A stretch of DNA of 64,000 nucleotides from Bacteroidota bacterium (GCA_016720655.1 JADKKE010000032.1:558001-622000), one strand, 5' to 3'. Numbered from the stretch's first letter, positions 1 through 8,859 are shown. Made by a program: numbers and translations. The notes: generated by a model not told the origin, from the letters alone.

Positions 1-20
1 GTCCAATTCGACTGCAAATA

Positions 21-725
21 TTATTTTTTTTCCAAAAGCTGATAACCGGTACCATACACATTCACGATTTCCAAACCCGGATCTGCTTTGAGTAAATGCC
101 GGATGCGGGTAAGATACACTTCCATACTTTTCGAAATGAAATAATCATCATTTCCCCACACATGGTTCATAATGAAATTCCGGTTGATGAGTGTATTCTT
201 CTTTTCGCAAAACAAGCGAAGTAAATCGCTTTCTTTTCTCGTCAGTTTTTTTTCTGAGCTTCCTGGTCCCCGCAGAATTCGTAATGAATAATCAAATTCA
301 AAGATTCCAATTTTGAAAACCGGTGGGTTCTCCGGAGCTCCATTTTTATAAGTTCTTTTCAGGATCGCCTGGATTCTATAATCGAGCTCCATGAGACTAA
401 ATGGCTTTGTAATATAATCATCGCAGCCAATTTTAAAACCCTGCAATCGATCAGGCTCGGCAGATCTCGACGTGAGAAAAATTATCGGTGTGCTATCATC
501 AAAGGATCGAATTTTTAAAGCAAGCTGAAAGCCATCCATTTTTGGGAGCATTATATCAATCACATACAAACCAAAAGAACCATCGCGTGCTTTTTTTAAT
601 CCTTCTTCTCCATCTGCTGCAGGGACGGGAATATATCCCTTCGAGGAGAGGTTCTCCTGTAAAAGGTAACGCATATTGCTATCGTCTTCAACGATTAAAA
701 TCTGAATTCCCTGGCGCTCTCTCAT
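21..725 (-). CDS. OmpR/PhoB-family response regulator
   Basis: DNA-binding response regulator of a two-component system, acting in the cytoplasm. Residues about 7–120 form a receiver domain: acidic residues ED-D near 13–15, predicted phospho-acceptor Asp57 in the VIDIMLPKMDG segment, Thr85 and Lys107 (ITKPF). Residues about 135–232 form an OmpR-type winged helix (KLTRKESDLLRLF, then the VWGND…SMEVYLTRIRHLL recognition region). The length of 234 aa is usual for the family. The start overlaps the stop of the upstream kinase by 4 nt (ATGA), which indicates translational coupling and makes that kinase its likely partner. Target genes cannot be told from the window. It resembles RprY-type regulators of Bacteroidota, but orthology is not shown. 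Confidence 0.93.
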   Translation of the reverse strand: MRERQGIQILIVEDDSNMRYLLQENLSSKGYIPVPAADGEEGLKKARDGSFGLYVIDIMLPKMDGFQLALKIRSFDDSTPIIFLTSRSAEPDRLQGFKIGCDDYITKPFSLMELDYRIQAILKRTYKNGAPENPPVFKIGIFEFDYSLRILRGPGSSEKKLTRKESDLLRLFCEKKNTLINRNFIMNHVWGNDDYFISKSMEVYLTRIRHLLKADPGLEIVNVYGTGYQLLEKK

Positions 726-2257
726 TTCTTGTTTGGGATAAAAATTTCAAATGTTGAACCAACACCCGGTTCACTGGAAACAACTATGGTTCCCTGATGT
801 GCTTCTATTACTTGCTTTACATAACTTAGTCCTAAACCAAATCCTTTTACATCGTGGATATTTCCTTTTGGAACCCGATAAAATTTATCAAATATTTTTT
901 TCTGATTTGCTGAGGAAATCCCAATGCCATTGTCGCGGATGAGAATCCGAAGACCTTTGGCATCATCACGAGTTTCAATGCTAATCTGAGGATGTTGCGG
1001 AGTGTATTTTATCGCATTGTCGATCAGGTTGTACATCACATTGAAAAGATGGGTTTCATCTGCCAGCAATGTCGAATGAACTGCACCTTGAATAAAATCA
1101 AATCGAATTTCTTTTTCAACGAGCAATGAATCGAAAGCGGATATCGCCTTTGAAATCAATTGATGGACATCGATTCTGTCTTTTTGAAGATGAAAGCTTG
1201 ATTTTTCATACCGGGCAATCTGCAGGATGCGTTCAATATTTTCACTCAATCGTTCAGCTTCCTGCCCGATGATTCGGATCAGTTTGTCTTGTTTTTCTTC
1301 AGATAATTTCCTGTTCTCCGACATATTTTCTACAACCAGCGAAATATTCGTCAGAGGTGTTTTGAATTCGTGAGTCATGTTGTTGATGAAGTCGTTTTTT
1401 AACATCGACAAACGGCGCTGACGAAGAATGATGCGAACGAAAATATAAAATGATGAAAGTAAGATCAGAATGATAACCAAAGAGGTGATCAGAAGTTTGA
1501 TTATTCTTCCTAAAACATAACGGCTGTAGTCGTTAAAAACCAGAACAAGGTCAAAGGGTTTGGCAAAATATTTTGTAGGTTGGATTTTGACATGAAAAGG
1601 GCTGCTTCGGATTTGAGAAGTATCGGCAATTCCTTTTGAATTCAGTACTTTATTTTCTTCCCTGCTAAAATACCCAAAACCAAAGCCATCAGTAATTCCT
1701 GTGCTGCTCAGATTTTTTGAAAGCACAGAGTCCATTCTCGAAGGCGGATAGCGTCGGATGATAGAGTCACCTTCTGCAAAAAGCTCCTTGTAATTTTCGA
1801 AAGTAACTTTATCCACCCAGGATTTATTGGGGTTCTTGGGTCCAATTGTATCCCAGACAAATTCAATCTGAACAATCATGCTCACCTTAGTGCGCCTGGA
1901 GACCATCACATTCGTCCATTCGAAAGGAAAATTGTTCATGGGCTTATCGTAGTACAACGGAATAGTATCCGGTGGGGCAATCGTTGATGGTAAAAATTTT
2001 TCGTTTTCGTATTTTTGTTTCAGAACATAGAAACCTTCTCCACCATTGAGTTGGACTTTCGAAAAGACTTCAAAGTATTTTATTTTCTTATTTGTTTCTT
2101 CAACAGTTTGTTTCAGTGCTTCATTGACTTCACTTGCAAATTGCTTTTCAGTGAGACGATATGCCTGATAGGCCCAGAAAATCTGCGCCACAATAATTCC
2201 TGCGAGAGCAAACCCCACGAGAACAATAATGAAGAGGATTCTGGAGTTTTTATGCAT
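722..2257 (-). CDS. Membrane sensor histidine kinase, partner of the adjacent OmpR-type regulator
   Basis: Sensor kinase of 511 aa in the inner membrane. TM1 spans about residues 8–29 and TM2 about 249–278; between them lies a periplasmic region of some 220 residues with no recognised domain. The cytoplasmic half has the HisKA H-box THEFKTP with His296, then the ATP-binding N-box (NLIDNAIKYT), G1 (DNGIGI) and G2 (GFGLGL). No HAMP domain is evident between TM2 and the H-box. It is the first gene of the pair; its stop overlaps the start of the response regulator by 4 nt. The signal sensed is unknown. Architecture is that of RprX-like kinases in Bacteroidota. Confidence 0.92.
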   Translation of the reverse strand: MHKNSRILFIIVLVGFALAGIIVAQIFWAYQAYRLTEKQFASEVNEALKQTVEETNKKIKYFEVFSKVQLNGGEGFYVLKQKYENEKFLPSTIAPPDTIPLYYDKPMNNFPFEWTNVMVSRRTKVSMIVQIEFVWDTIGPKNPNKSWVDKVTFENYKELFAEGDSIIRRYPPSRMDSVLSKNLSSTGITDGFGFGYFSREENKVLNSKGIADTSQIRSSPFHVKIQPTKYFAKPFDLVLVFNDYSRYVLGRIIKLLITSLVIILILLSSFYIFVRIILRQRRLSMLKNDFINNMTHEFKTPLTNISLVVENMSENRKLSEEKQDKLIRIIGQEAERLSENIERILQIARYEKSSFHLQKDRIDVHQLISKAISAFDSLLVEKEIRFDFIQGAVHSTLLADETHLFNVMYNLIDNAIKYTPQHPQISIETRDDAKGLRILIRDNGIGISSANQKKIFDKFYRVPKGNIHDVKGFGLGLSYVKQVIEAHQGTIVVSSEPGVGSTFEIFIPNKK

Positions 2258-2608
2258 CAGACTGATCGAAAGAAGGATTGTAGTTTAAAGAATTCGACTG
2301 AAGTATAAATCTTGGTTTAAATTCAATTTTGAAGGAGCCTGGTTTTTGAGGGTCACATTCAGATTTGAATGGAAATAGTAGAAACAGAAAGAGTAAAATT
2401 TCTGTAAAAACTAAGTATTTGCAACGCTCATCTTATACAATTATATCAATTCAGCATAAAATTAATGTTGTTTTAGGTATTGTTAAGCATTTGCTTTTCA
2501 TTCCGAATAGCCACAAATACGATTCAACTGAATTTTCTGACGTTTCAGGGAATTTTGCTGCTATGGTAATGGAATTTGCCTTTATTTTGCTTGAAATTTC
2601 AATGAATT
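2258..2608. other. Divergent intergenic region between the two-component pair and the TonB-dependent receptor
   Basis: This AT-rich stretch of 351 nt separates the divergent kinase and receptor genes, so it should hold both promoters. No good TAnnTTTG box or hairpin was seen. Open frames here are short and lack family features. Confidence 0.4.
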
Positions 2609-4291
2609 ATGAGCGTTCACAGTTATCAATTGAAGGGACTAAAGTGCATTATTTTCCTTCTTTTCAGCACTTTTTTTATTTCGTCGAATGGCCAGATTCC
2701 AACTCAGACAATTCGCGGGTCTGTAATTGATAAAGCCAGCCATGAATCCCTCATTGGAGCAGCTGTAAGATTGCTTGACAGCACTTCATTCAATGGAGTC
2801 GCCTGTGATGTTGATGGGAATTTTCGTTTGGAAAATGTAGCACTTGGAAGACAAATTTTGCAAGTGTCAATGGTTGGCTACAAGGAGGTGACGATTTCTG
2901 TTGTGGTTACTTCGGGAAAAGAAGTGATCGTGACAATTGAACTGGAACAATCTGTCGTGCAGGGAAAAGAAGTCACTATTGTTGCAGAGCGTGAAAAGAA
3001 TAAGACAAACAATGAAATGACGACTGTGAGTGCAAGGTCATTTACTGTAGAGGAAACATCGCGTTATGCCGGTAGTCTGAATGATCCATCGAGAATGGCA
3101 GCAAATTATGCAGGAGTAAGCAGTACCAGTGATGCAAGAAATGATATTATTATTCGAGATAATTCTCCACTCGGCGTTTTGTGGAGATTGAATGGAATGG
3201 AAATTCCGAACCCTAATCATTTTGGTTCGCTTGGAACCACCGGTGGACCGGTAAGTATTTTAAATAATAACCTTTTGGATAAATCTGATTTTCTCACCGG
3301 AGCATTTCCTGCGGAATATGGGAATGCGCTTGCAGGAGTTTTTGATTTGCAAATGCGTTCCGGTAACAATGAAAAGCATGAGTTCCTCGGACAAATTGGA
3401 TTCAATGGATTTGAACTTGGCGCGGAAGGTCCATTGGGAAAGAAAGGTGGAGCGTCCTACCTGATCAATTATCGGTACTCAACTTTGGGAGTGTTCAAAG
3501 CATTGGGGATTAATTTTGGTACAGGTACTGCTGTCCCGGAATATCAGGATCTTTCCTTTAAAGTGGATGTGCCTACAAAAAAACTCGGGAAATTTGCGCT
3601 CTATGGAATCGGAGGTAAGAGTTATGTTGAAGTACTCGACAGAGAAAACGATACAACACAAACGAATTTGTATGATGGTGAACGCAGACAGGATGGATAT
3701 TTCGGAAACAACATGGGAGTTGTTGGACTGCAACACACTTATTTTTTCAATTCAACAACGTATTCCAAATTAAATTTATCTCTTTCCACTGCCGGTGAAA
3801 AATACAAGATTGATTCGATTTCAGTTTCGGATAATTCTCCCATTCCATATTACCGGAATAATTCCAACCAGCAGAAATATACAGCCGATTATAGCTGGAA
3901 CAAAAAATTCTCAAGCAAGGATTATCTAAAAATTGGATTCACCATAAACCGTTATGAATACACGTATCGTGATAGCGGATTCGAATACGATCATTGGGAG
4001 CAATACAGTAATTTTAAAAAGGGAAGTAATCTTTACCAGGGATTTGTGCAATTGCAGCACAAGTTCAGTGATAAGTTTTCATTTACTGCCGGTGTGCATG
4101 CTCAAGAATTTGATCTCAACAAAACTTTTGCGGTTGAACCAAGGATTGGCTTGCGATGGGAAATGAACAATGGGAGTTCTGTCAGCGCTGGTGCAGGAAT
4201 GCATAGTCAGTTGCAGCCAATGTTTGCTTATCTGGTTCAAACCCTTCACCCTGACGGTTCTTACGCGGAGACAAATCGAACACTGGGATGA
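2609..4291 (+). CDS. TonB-dependent receptor, 5' part of a frameshifted gene
   Basis: Encodes the N-terminal 560 aa of an outer-membrane TonB-dependent receptor. Residues about 1–28 are a signal peptide (FLLFSTFFISSNGQ). About 32–115 form a carboxypeptidase-regulatory-like domain (RGSVIDKASHESLIGAAV…), followed by the plug domain (NGMEIPNPNHFG…, GAFPAEYGNALAGVFDL) and the first half of the β-barrel. The frame closes at a TGA at 4289–4291, and the barrel continues in another frame from 4288. Restoring one base there gives a single protein of about 795 aa, normal for the family. No SusD gene follows, so this is not a SusCD pair; the substrate is unknown. The junction reads ATGA, so termination-reinitiation is formally possible, but a frameshift (real or from sequencing) is the simpler reading. 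Confidence 0.85.
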   Translation: MSVHSYQLKGLKCIIFLLFSTFFISSNGQIPTQTIRGSVIDKASHESLIGAAVRLLDSTSFNGVACDVDGNFRLENVALGRQILQVSMVGYKEVTISVVVTSGKEVIVTIELEQSVVQGKEVTIVAEREKNKTNNEMTTVSARSFTVEETSRYAGSLNDPSRMAANYAGVSSTSDARNDIIIRDNSPLGVLWRLNGMEIPNPNHFGSLGTTGGPVSILNNNLLDKSDFLTGAFPAEYGNALAGVFDLQMRSGNNEKHEFLGQIGFNGFELGAEGPLGKKGGASYLINYRYSTLGVFKALGINFGTGTAVPEYQDLSFKVDVPTKKLGKFALYGIGGKSYVEVLDRENDTTQTNLYDGERRQDGYFGNNMGVVGLQHTYFFNSTTYSKLNLSLSTAGEKYKIDSISVSDNSPIPYYRNNSNQQKYTADYSWNKKFSSKDYLKIGFTINRYEYTYRDSGFEYDHWEQYSNFKKGSNLYQGFVQLQHKFSDKFSFTAGVHAQEFDLNKTFAVEPRIGLRWEMNNGSSVSAGAGMHSQLQPMFAYLVQTLHPDGSYAETNRTLG

Positions 4292-4995
4292 CAAAAAGCA
4301 ATCAATTTGTTCTTGCGTATGACAAATCATTCGGAAAGGACATGCGTTTAAAGATCGAAGGTTATTACCAGGACTTGTACGATGTTCCTGTTGAGACAAG
4401 AGCTACCTGGTATTCCATCCTCAATGAAGGAGCCGATTTTGGGATTGGAAGGGTTGATAGTTTACAGAATACAGGCACAGGAAAGAATTATGGTTTTGAA
4501 GTCACTGTGGAAAAATTTTACAGTCACGGATATTACTATTTGTTCACGGGCTCTTTGTATGAGTCAAAGTACAAAGGCAGTGATCAGAAAGAACGCAACA
4601 CAGCATTCAATGGAAATTTCACTGTGAATGCATTGGCCGGAAAAGAGTGGAAAATCAGAGGTAAGAATGTCATCGCAATCAATTTCAAGACTACTTATGC
4701 AGGTGGAAAACGATATCTTCCGATTGACCTTGCGGAATCGAAAGTATATCAGGAAACCCGTTACGACGAAGCGCATGCCTATGAAAAAAGGAGAAAAGAT
4801 TATTTTCGTACAGACATTAAAATCGGGTATACCGTAAACCGAAAGAAATCGACTCATGAATTTTCGATAGATTTGGATAATGTTTTCAATACAAAAAACA
4901 TTTGGCAGGAGCATTTCGATTCAAAATCAGGGAATACAATTACGGAATATCAGATTGGCTTCTTCCCGATTCCACAATACAGAATCACATTTTAA
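4288..4995 (+). CDS. TonB-dependent receptor, 3' part of a frameshifted gene
   Basis: Encodes the C-terminal 235 aa of the same receptor: alternating β-strands typical of the barrel (KIEGYYQDLYDVPVE, FEFSIDLDNVFNTKN-like segments) and a terminal strand ending in Phe (PIPQYRITF), the usual outer-membrane insertion signal recognised by the BAM complex. Alone it has no signal peptide and would not be exported. The frame relation to the first part is that produced by loss of one base near 4286–4289. It ends 11 nt before the next gene, so the cassette is probably cotranscribed. Confidence 0.82.
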   Translation: MTKSNQFVLAYDKSFGKDMRLKIEGYYQDLYDVPVETRATWYSILNEGADFGIGRVDSLQNTGTGKNYGFEVTVEKFYSHGYYYLFTGSLYESKYKGSDQKERNTAFNGNFTVNALAGKEWKIRGKNVIAINFKTTYAGGKRYLPIDLAESKVYQETRYDEAHAYEKRRKDYFRTDIKIGYTVNRKKSTHEFSIDLDNVFNTKNIWQEHFDSKSGNTITEYQIGFFPIPQYRITF

Positions 4996-5006
4996 TTATT
5001 TTGAAC

Positions 5007-5729
5007 ATGCGACCCATAATCTCGAATACACTTGAAGTTAGTTTTGTTGTTTTGGCTTTTACTCTCTTTGCATTAATTGTTTGGGGTGTAAAAAAGGTTT
5101 GCCTCAACATGGGTACGGATCCGATTAAGGCAAGGAAGACCACACTTCGGACAGGGTTTGCATTGATTCTCTGGTTAATGGGATTGAAACAGCTTTCAAG
5201 TATGAATTTCCTGGACAATTGGCATGATCTCCCGCCGCATTTTCTTGTCATCGTTGTACCACCAATTTTGGCGAGTATTTTATTGGTAGTATCGCCTCGT
5301 TTCAAAAATTTCCTCCGTCATGTGCCGGCGCACTGGACCATTTACATTCAGTCATTCCGAATTTTTATGGAGCTCATTCTCTGGGGACTGTTTCTGGAAG
5401 GAATCATCGGAAGACAAATGACATTCGAAGGCAGAAATTTTGATGTGTTGGTCGGACTTACCGCATTGCCAATTGCCTATCTCGTGATGAGTGGAAAATT
5501 AAAATCAAAAGCGTGGATAATTGCCTGGAATATTTTTGGATTGATCCTGTTGTTGAACATTGTTTCAGTTGCAATTTTATCAACTCCATTACCCTTCCGC
5601 ATCTTTACAGAAGGACCTCCGAATACCATGATCGCTTATTTCCCTTTCGTGTGGCTTCCGGGTTTTGTTGTTCCTGTTGCCTTTGCCATGCATTTGTTTT
5701 CGATACAGCAAACTTTGCAAAAGAAGTAA
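5007..5729 (+). CDS. Polytopic inner-membrane protein of unknown function (about 7 TM)
   Basis: Predicted integral membrane protein of 240 aa with about seven hydrophobic segments (near residues 10–28, 48–62, 77–95, 110–130, 137–155, 162–187 and 200–228) and a short basic C-terminal tail (QQTLQKK). The ATG at 5007 is chosen because it follows the receptor stop by 11 nt and starts directly before TM1; a longer frame from 4902 would overlap the receptor. No catalytic motif or named domain was recognised. Its position between a TonB-dependent receptor and a LytS/LytTR pair suggests a role in the same transport or signalling cassette, which is inference from context only. Confidence 0.75.
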   Translation: MRPIISNTLEVSFVVLAFTLFALIVWGVKKVCLNMGTDPIKARKTTLRTGFALILWLMGLKQLSSMNFLDNWHDLPPHFLVIVVPPILASILLVVSPRFKNFLRHVPAHWTIYIQSFRIFMELILWGLFLEGIIGRQMTFEGRNFDVLVGLTALPIAYLVMSGKLKSKAWIIAWNIFGLILLLNIVSVAILSTPLPFRIFTEGPPNTMIAYFPFVWLPGFVVPVAFAMHLFSIQQTLQKK

Positions 5730-5832
5730 AATGAATTGTGTTGTTAAATATAAATTGTTCAACCCGCAGCTTGTAATTCTTCAGAAATCCAAGCATAATT
5801 TCAAGGTTAATTGACACAGCTAGAAAATCAGG

Positions 5833-6951
5833 ATGGAAAAACTCAATGATAAATGGCTACGGATAGGAGGGATCTCAATTCTCAACCTGTTTCTGAACAT
5901 TTTCTTTTACCTCGACCTTGTACACGTAAAACACATTCCGTTTTTAAAGGTGTTTTTATTGAGTACAGCATATGTGATCATTTCCTGGGAAGTAACTCGC
6001 TTTGTAATCCTTCTTGTCAGAAAGAAATTCCCGGGAATTCTGAATACACGTAAGCGCATCATCAACCTGGGGATTTATGTAACTGCTGCAACCCTTGTTA
6101 TTTCACTCCTGAAAGTTGAGTTTATTTCCGGTGTTGATTTTTACAACATGGGGGAACTTCATCAGGATCATCCGATGATTTTCGAGTATCTCTATAGTTT
6201 TGGAATGAATATGTTTTATGCATTGATCATCACCGGTATTTATGAGTCCTTGTATTTTTTCAATCAATGGAGGAAGTCATTCTCGGAAATGGAACAACTC
6301 CGGAAGGCAAATCTTCAAAGTCAGTTTGATTCACTCAAAAACCAAGTCAATCCACACTTCTTATTTAATAGCCTGAATTCATTGAGTTCACTCGTTGAGG
6401 AAGACCAGGAAAAAGCAGTTCAGTTTATCGCGGAACTGTCGCGTGTGTACAGGTATCTTTTACAAACGAATGAAAAGGAGCTTACTACATTGAATGCAGA
6501 GTTGGAGTTTATTGAAGCATACTACTTTCTTTTGCAAACAAGATTTGGGAGCGGGGTGAAACTGATTGTTGATATTTTACCAAGTTTCAGAGAGTTTCTA
6601 ATTCCGCCATTAACATTACAGATCCTGGTTGAGAATGCAGTAAAACACAATGTTGTTTCCTCTAACAAACCCCTTGTGATCCGCATATCATCGGATGCTT
6701 TGGGAAATTTAATGGTTGATAATAACCTGCAAAAGAAAACACAGTCAGTTCCTTCAAGCGGAATGGGATTGGCAAACATTACATCTAAATATAAATGGTT
6801 GAATCAATCGGAAGTTATCATCCGGACAACAGAAGATAATTTCCAGGTAAAACTTCCATTGATTAGTCCGCAGACTCCGTACGATCCATTTGGAGCTGGT
6901 CTGACTTTAAAGCGTGACATTCCGCCAAACTTCCACCCTCAATCCACATGA
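5833..6951 (+). CDS. LytS/YpdA-type sensor histidine kinase
   Basis: Membrane histidine kinase of 372 aa. The N-terminal part has four hydrophobic segments (about residues 12–30, 37–62, 75–95 and 118–143) with almost no periplasmic domain. A short coiled region then leads to the His_kinase (PF06580) motif QVNPHFLFNSL with His175 as the predicted phospho-acceptor. An ATPase domain follows (N-box LVENAVKHN; glycine box SSGMGLANI near residue 315). The cognate regulator starts 3 nt after the stop codon. Systems of this type in Bacteroidota control surface or carbohydrate functions, but the signal and targets cannot be read here. The receptor and membrane protein just upstream are likely candidates for co-regulation. 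Confidence 0.92.
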   Translation: MEKLNDKWLRIGGISILNLFLNIFFYLDLVHVKHIPFLKVFLLSTAYVIISWEVTRFVILLVRKKFPGILNTRKRIINLGIYVTAATLVISLLKVEFISGVDFYNMGELHQDHPMIFEYLYSFGMNMFYALIITGIYESLYFFNQWRKSFSEMEQLRKANLQSQFDSLKNQVNPHFLFNSLNSLSSLVEEDQEKAVQFIAELSRVYRYLLQTNEKELTTLNAELEFIEAYYFLLQTRFGSGVKLIVDILPSFREFLIPPLTLQILVENAVKHNVVSSNKPLVIRISSDALGNLMVDNNLQKKTQSVPSSGMGLANITSKYKWLNQSEVIIRTTEDNFQVKLPLISPQTPYDPFGAGLTLKRDIPPNFHPQST

Positions 6952-6954
6952 CAA

Positions 6955-7755
6955 ATGCATAATCCACTGAACCTTCTTTTGGTCGAAGACGAAGACCTTG
7001 CAGCGAAGAAACTTAAAAAGATGCTCTTCGAAATAGATCCCGGCTTGTGTTGTATCGGAATAACGGATAGCATTGAAAGTACAGTCGAGTGGCTGAAGAA
7101 AAACGGATGCCCGGATCTGATCTTTATGGACATTGAACTTGCGGATGGCCAAAGTTTCGAGATATTTTCGCGAATAGAAATAAAATGTCCGGTCATTTTT
7201 ACCACTGCTTACGATGAATTCGCTTTAAAAGCATTCAAAGTAAACAGTATTGATTACTTATTGAAACCCATCAAACCCGAAGAGTTGAAGGCAGCACTTG
7301 ATAAATTCAATAACCTGCGCAATCAGCCGGTGAGGGAATCCGCTGAAAATAAATCACAGCAGCAAAGCATCGAGCGACTAGTGGAAACACTGGTAGCCCA
7401 GCAACACGGAGAAAAGTACCGCAGCCGTTTTCTTGTTAAATCTGGACAGCGTTTGATGCCAATAGGCTCTGAAGCTATTTCATATTTTTTCACTGAAGAT
7501 AAAATTGTCTTTATGCGTACCCGGGACAACAATAAGTTTGCAATGGATTACACTCTTGATGATCTGGAGCAGCAATTGGACCCAAAGTATTTTTTTCGAG
7601 CCAACCGGCAATATATTCTCAATTCGATTTGCATTGATGAAATTCACACCTGGTTCAATGGAAAATTGAAAGTTACCATCAAGCCCAAGCCGGATGAAGA
7701 AGTTATTGTGAGCCGGGAGCGGGCAGGTGATTTCAAAGGTTGGCTGGGAGAGTGA
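6955..7755 (+). CDS. LytTR-family response regulator
   Basis: Response regulator of 266 aa. The receiver domain occupies about residues 5–125: acidic pair E11/D12, phospho-acceptor Asp59 (LIFMDIELADG) and Lys near 108 (YLLKPIKPEEL). A Gln/Glu-rich linker follows (residues about 125–150), then a LytTR DNA-binding domain at about 160–264 (FLVKSGQRLMPI…, FFRANRQYILN, IVSRERAGDFKGWLGE). LytTR domains bind short imperfect direct repeats in promoters. It lies 3 nt after the LytS-type kinase and is certainly its partner. Target sites were not identified. Confidence 0.93.
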   Translation: MHNPLNLLLVEDEDLAAKKLKKMLFEIDPGLCCIGITDSIESTVEWLKKNGCPDLIFMDIELADGQSFEIFSRIEIKCPVIFTTAYDEFALKAFKVNSIDYLLKPIKPEELKAALDKFNNLRNQPVRESAENKSQQQSIERLVETLVAQQHGEKYRSRFLVKSGQRLMPIGSEAISYFFTEDKIVFMRTRDNNKFAMDYTLDDLEQQLDPKYFFRANRQYILNSICIDEIHTWFNGKLKVTIKPKPDEEVIVSRERAGDFKGWLGE

Positions 7756-8065
7756 GGCGGATTTTGGATTGTAGATTTTAGATTGATGGTTGGACTGCAT
7801 TTCCAATCAACAATCTACAATTTAGAATTCTCCAAGGAGTTTTCTGAAAAACTGTTAAGAAGCCCTTTCAAATGCTAAATAAATGTTAAGACTGTAGTAA
7901 TGTCGACGCTTCATCCGTCTAAATCTACAGTTGGGTAAGATTGATGAATCGAAACCCTTATTGTCACCGTTTATTTGCATAGTAATTCAGAAACAAAAAC
8001 CTCCTAACACACACCCGGAAATAATTCCTGATTCTCCAGGAGCTAAATCCACAAAACCAGATCAA
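7756..8065. other. Intergenic region with an imperfect inverted repeat
   Basis: This 310-nt stretch lies between the LytTR regulator and the GIN-domain gene. Its first 75 nt form an inverted repeat of the ATTGTAGATT family (see the repeat entry). The rest is AT-rich. An upstream in-frame extension of the next gene (from 7931) was judged non-coding. Confidence 0.5.
7760..7830. repeat. Imperfect inverted repeat of the ATTGTAGATT family
   Basis: Left arm 7760–7794 contains GGATTGTAGATTTTAGATTG. Right arm 7802–7830 carries the complementary form (CAATCAACAATCTACAA). The inner 14 nt of the arms match at 12 positions around a 6–8 nt loop, so the RNA could fold. It sits directly after the LytTR stop and may act as a terminator or mRNA 3' end, although no T-run follows. 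Related copies occur at 8630, 8860 and 42391. Confidence 0.6.
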
Positions 8066-8626
8066 ATGAAACAAGTAAAAATTCTCTTCGCCATTGTAGC
8101 AGGGTTTCTTTTCCCAGCACTTTCTAATGCTTCAGATTCTTCAGAAAAGATTACTGAAAAACGTTCCTCACAGCCTTATCATTCCATCATAGTGCTGGGT
8201 AATGCACAGATCAAATTGGTGCAGGATGAAATGCCCGGTTTGTCATTAAGCGGAACCAAGGACCAGTTAATGAATATGAGTACTTATCTCCGCAACGATA
8301 CATTGTATATTATTCAAACCAACAATTACGATGTAAATGGTAAGCGTACGAAGATTAGTGTGAATGTAGACAACCTTACCTTGCTCGATGTGAAAGGGAA
8401 TACACTTGTTGAAGCGGATGGTTATATCAATACTGACATTCTCAGTATTAAAGTGGACAAAGGTGCAGTAGTAAGTCTGGATGTTCGTGCGCTGAAAGTA
8501 AAATCAGAAATTCTTGGTTGCGGTTCAGTGCGACTGAGTGGTACAGTTGGAACTTTCCTCAGTGATTGTGAAGGTTGTGGCATGATAGACCTCGCGGAAA
8601 TGAGAGTTCTTGATAGGGCGATTTGA
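8066..8626 (+). CDS. Exported protein with a GIN (DUF2807)-type domain, apparently short at its C-terminus
   Basis: Predicted exported protein of 186 aa. The start at 8066 gives a clear signal peptide (MKQVKILFAIVAGFLFPALSNA). The remainder is a β-rich repeat of the kind in the head GIN domain of putative autotransporter adhesins: YHSIIVLGNAQIKLVQ, then LSGTKDQL…NDTLYI, VNVDNLTLLDVKGNTLVEADG, LGCGSVRLSGTVGTFLSDCEGCGMIDL. Domains of this family normally run on for another few tens of residues after the point where this frame ends (VLDRAI). The stop lies at the edge of a simple-repeat block that begins at 8627, so the end may have been lost. Function of the family is not established. Confidence 0.7.
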   Translation: MKQVKILFAIVAGFLFPALSNASDSSEKITEKRSSQPYHSIIVLGNAQIKLVQDEMPGLSLSGTKDQLMNMSTYLRNDTLYIIQTNNYDVNGKRTKISVNVDNLTLLDVKGNTLVEADGYINTDILSIKVDKGAVVSLDVRALKVKSEILGCGSVRLSGTVGTFLSDCEGCGMIDLAEMRVLDRAI

Positions 8627-8629
8627 TTT

Positions 8630-8722
8630 GAGATTTTAGATTGATGATTTTAGATTGAAGATTTAGGATTGCAGATTTATGATTGTAGATTGAAGATTGG
8701 ATTGAAGATTGGATTGTTGATT
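8630..8722 (+). repeat. Tandem-like simple repeat, ATTGTAGATT family
   Basis: About 90 nt made of variants of a roughly 11–14-nt phrase (GATTTTAGATTG, GATTGTAGATTGAAGATTGG). It begins immediately after the stop codon of the GIN-domain gene. The two strands differ strongly in base content, with almost no C on the plus strand. No open frame. Confidence 0.75.
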
Positions 8723-8783
8723 ACCCCCATTTTTTGTTTTGGTTAAACAAACATGAGGATTCATTGTGGTAGGTGAACCTCAG

Positions 8784-8815
8784 CCCGCATCGGAAACGGT
8801 GCGGGATTTTTTTTT
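8784..8815 (+). terminator. Rho-independent terminator candidate
   Basis: Stem CCCGCA(TC)/(GG)TGCGGG around a GGAAAC loop, followed by A and nine T. It lies 157 nt past the GIN-domain gene on the same strand and would end that transcript. Confidence 0.75.
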
Positions 8816-8816
8816 A

Positions 8817-8847
8817 GTGAATAGTAAATAGTGAATAGTAAATAGTG
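8817..8847. repeat. 14-nt tandem repeat, two copies
   Basis: Two exact copies of GTGAATAGTAAATA (8817–8830 and 8831–8844) followed by GTG, just after the terminator T-run. Confidence 0.85.
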
Positions 8848-8859
8848 TTGGGAGCAAAA

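Noticed and set aside
2365..2730. Open frame of 121 codons upstream of and overlapping the TonB-dependent receptor start
   Set aside because: No recognisable domain; it overlaps the receptor's signal peptide in another frame and lies in AT-rich promoter DNA.
2609..5729. SusC/SusD-type polysaccharide uptake locus
   Set aside because: The gene after the receptor codes for a polytopic membrane protein, not a SusD lipoprotein, and no glycoside hydrolases are near.
5605..5817. Minus-strand open frame between the 7-TM gene and the LytS gene
   Set aside because: Largely a shadow of the 7-TM gene end; no conserved feature.
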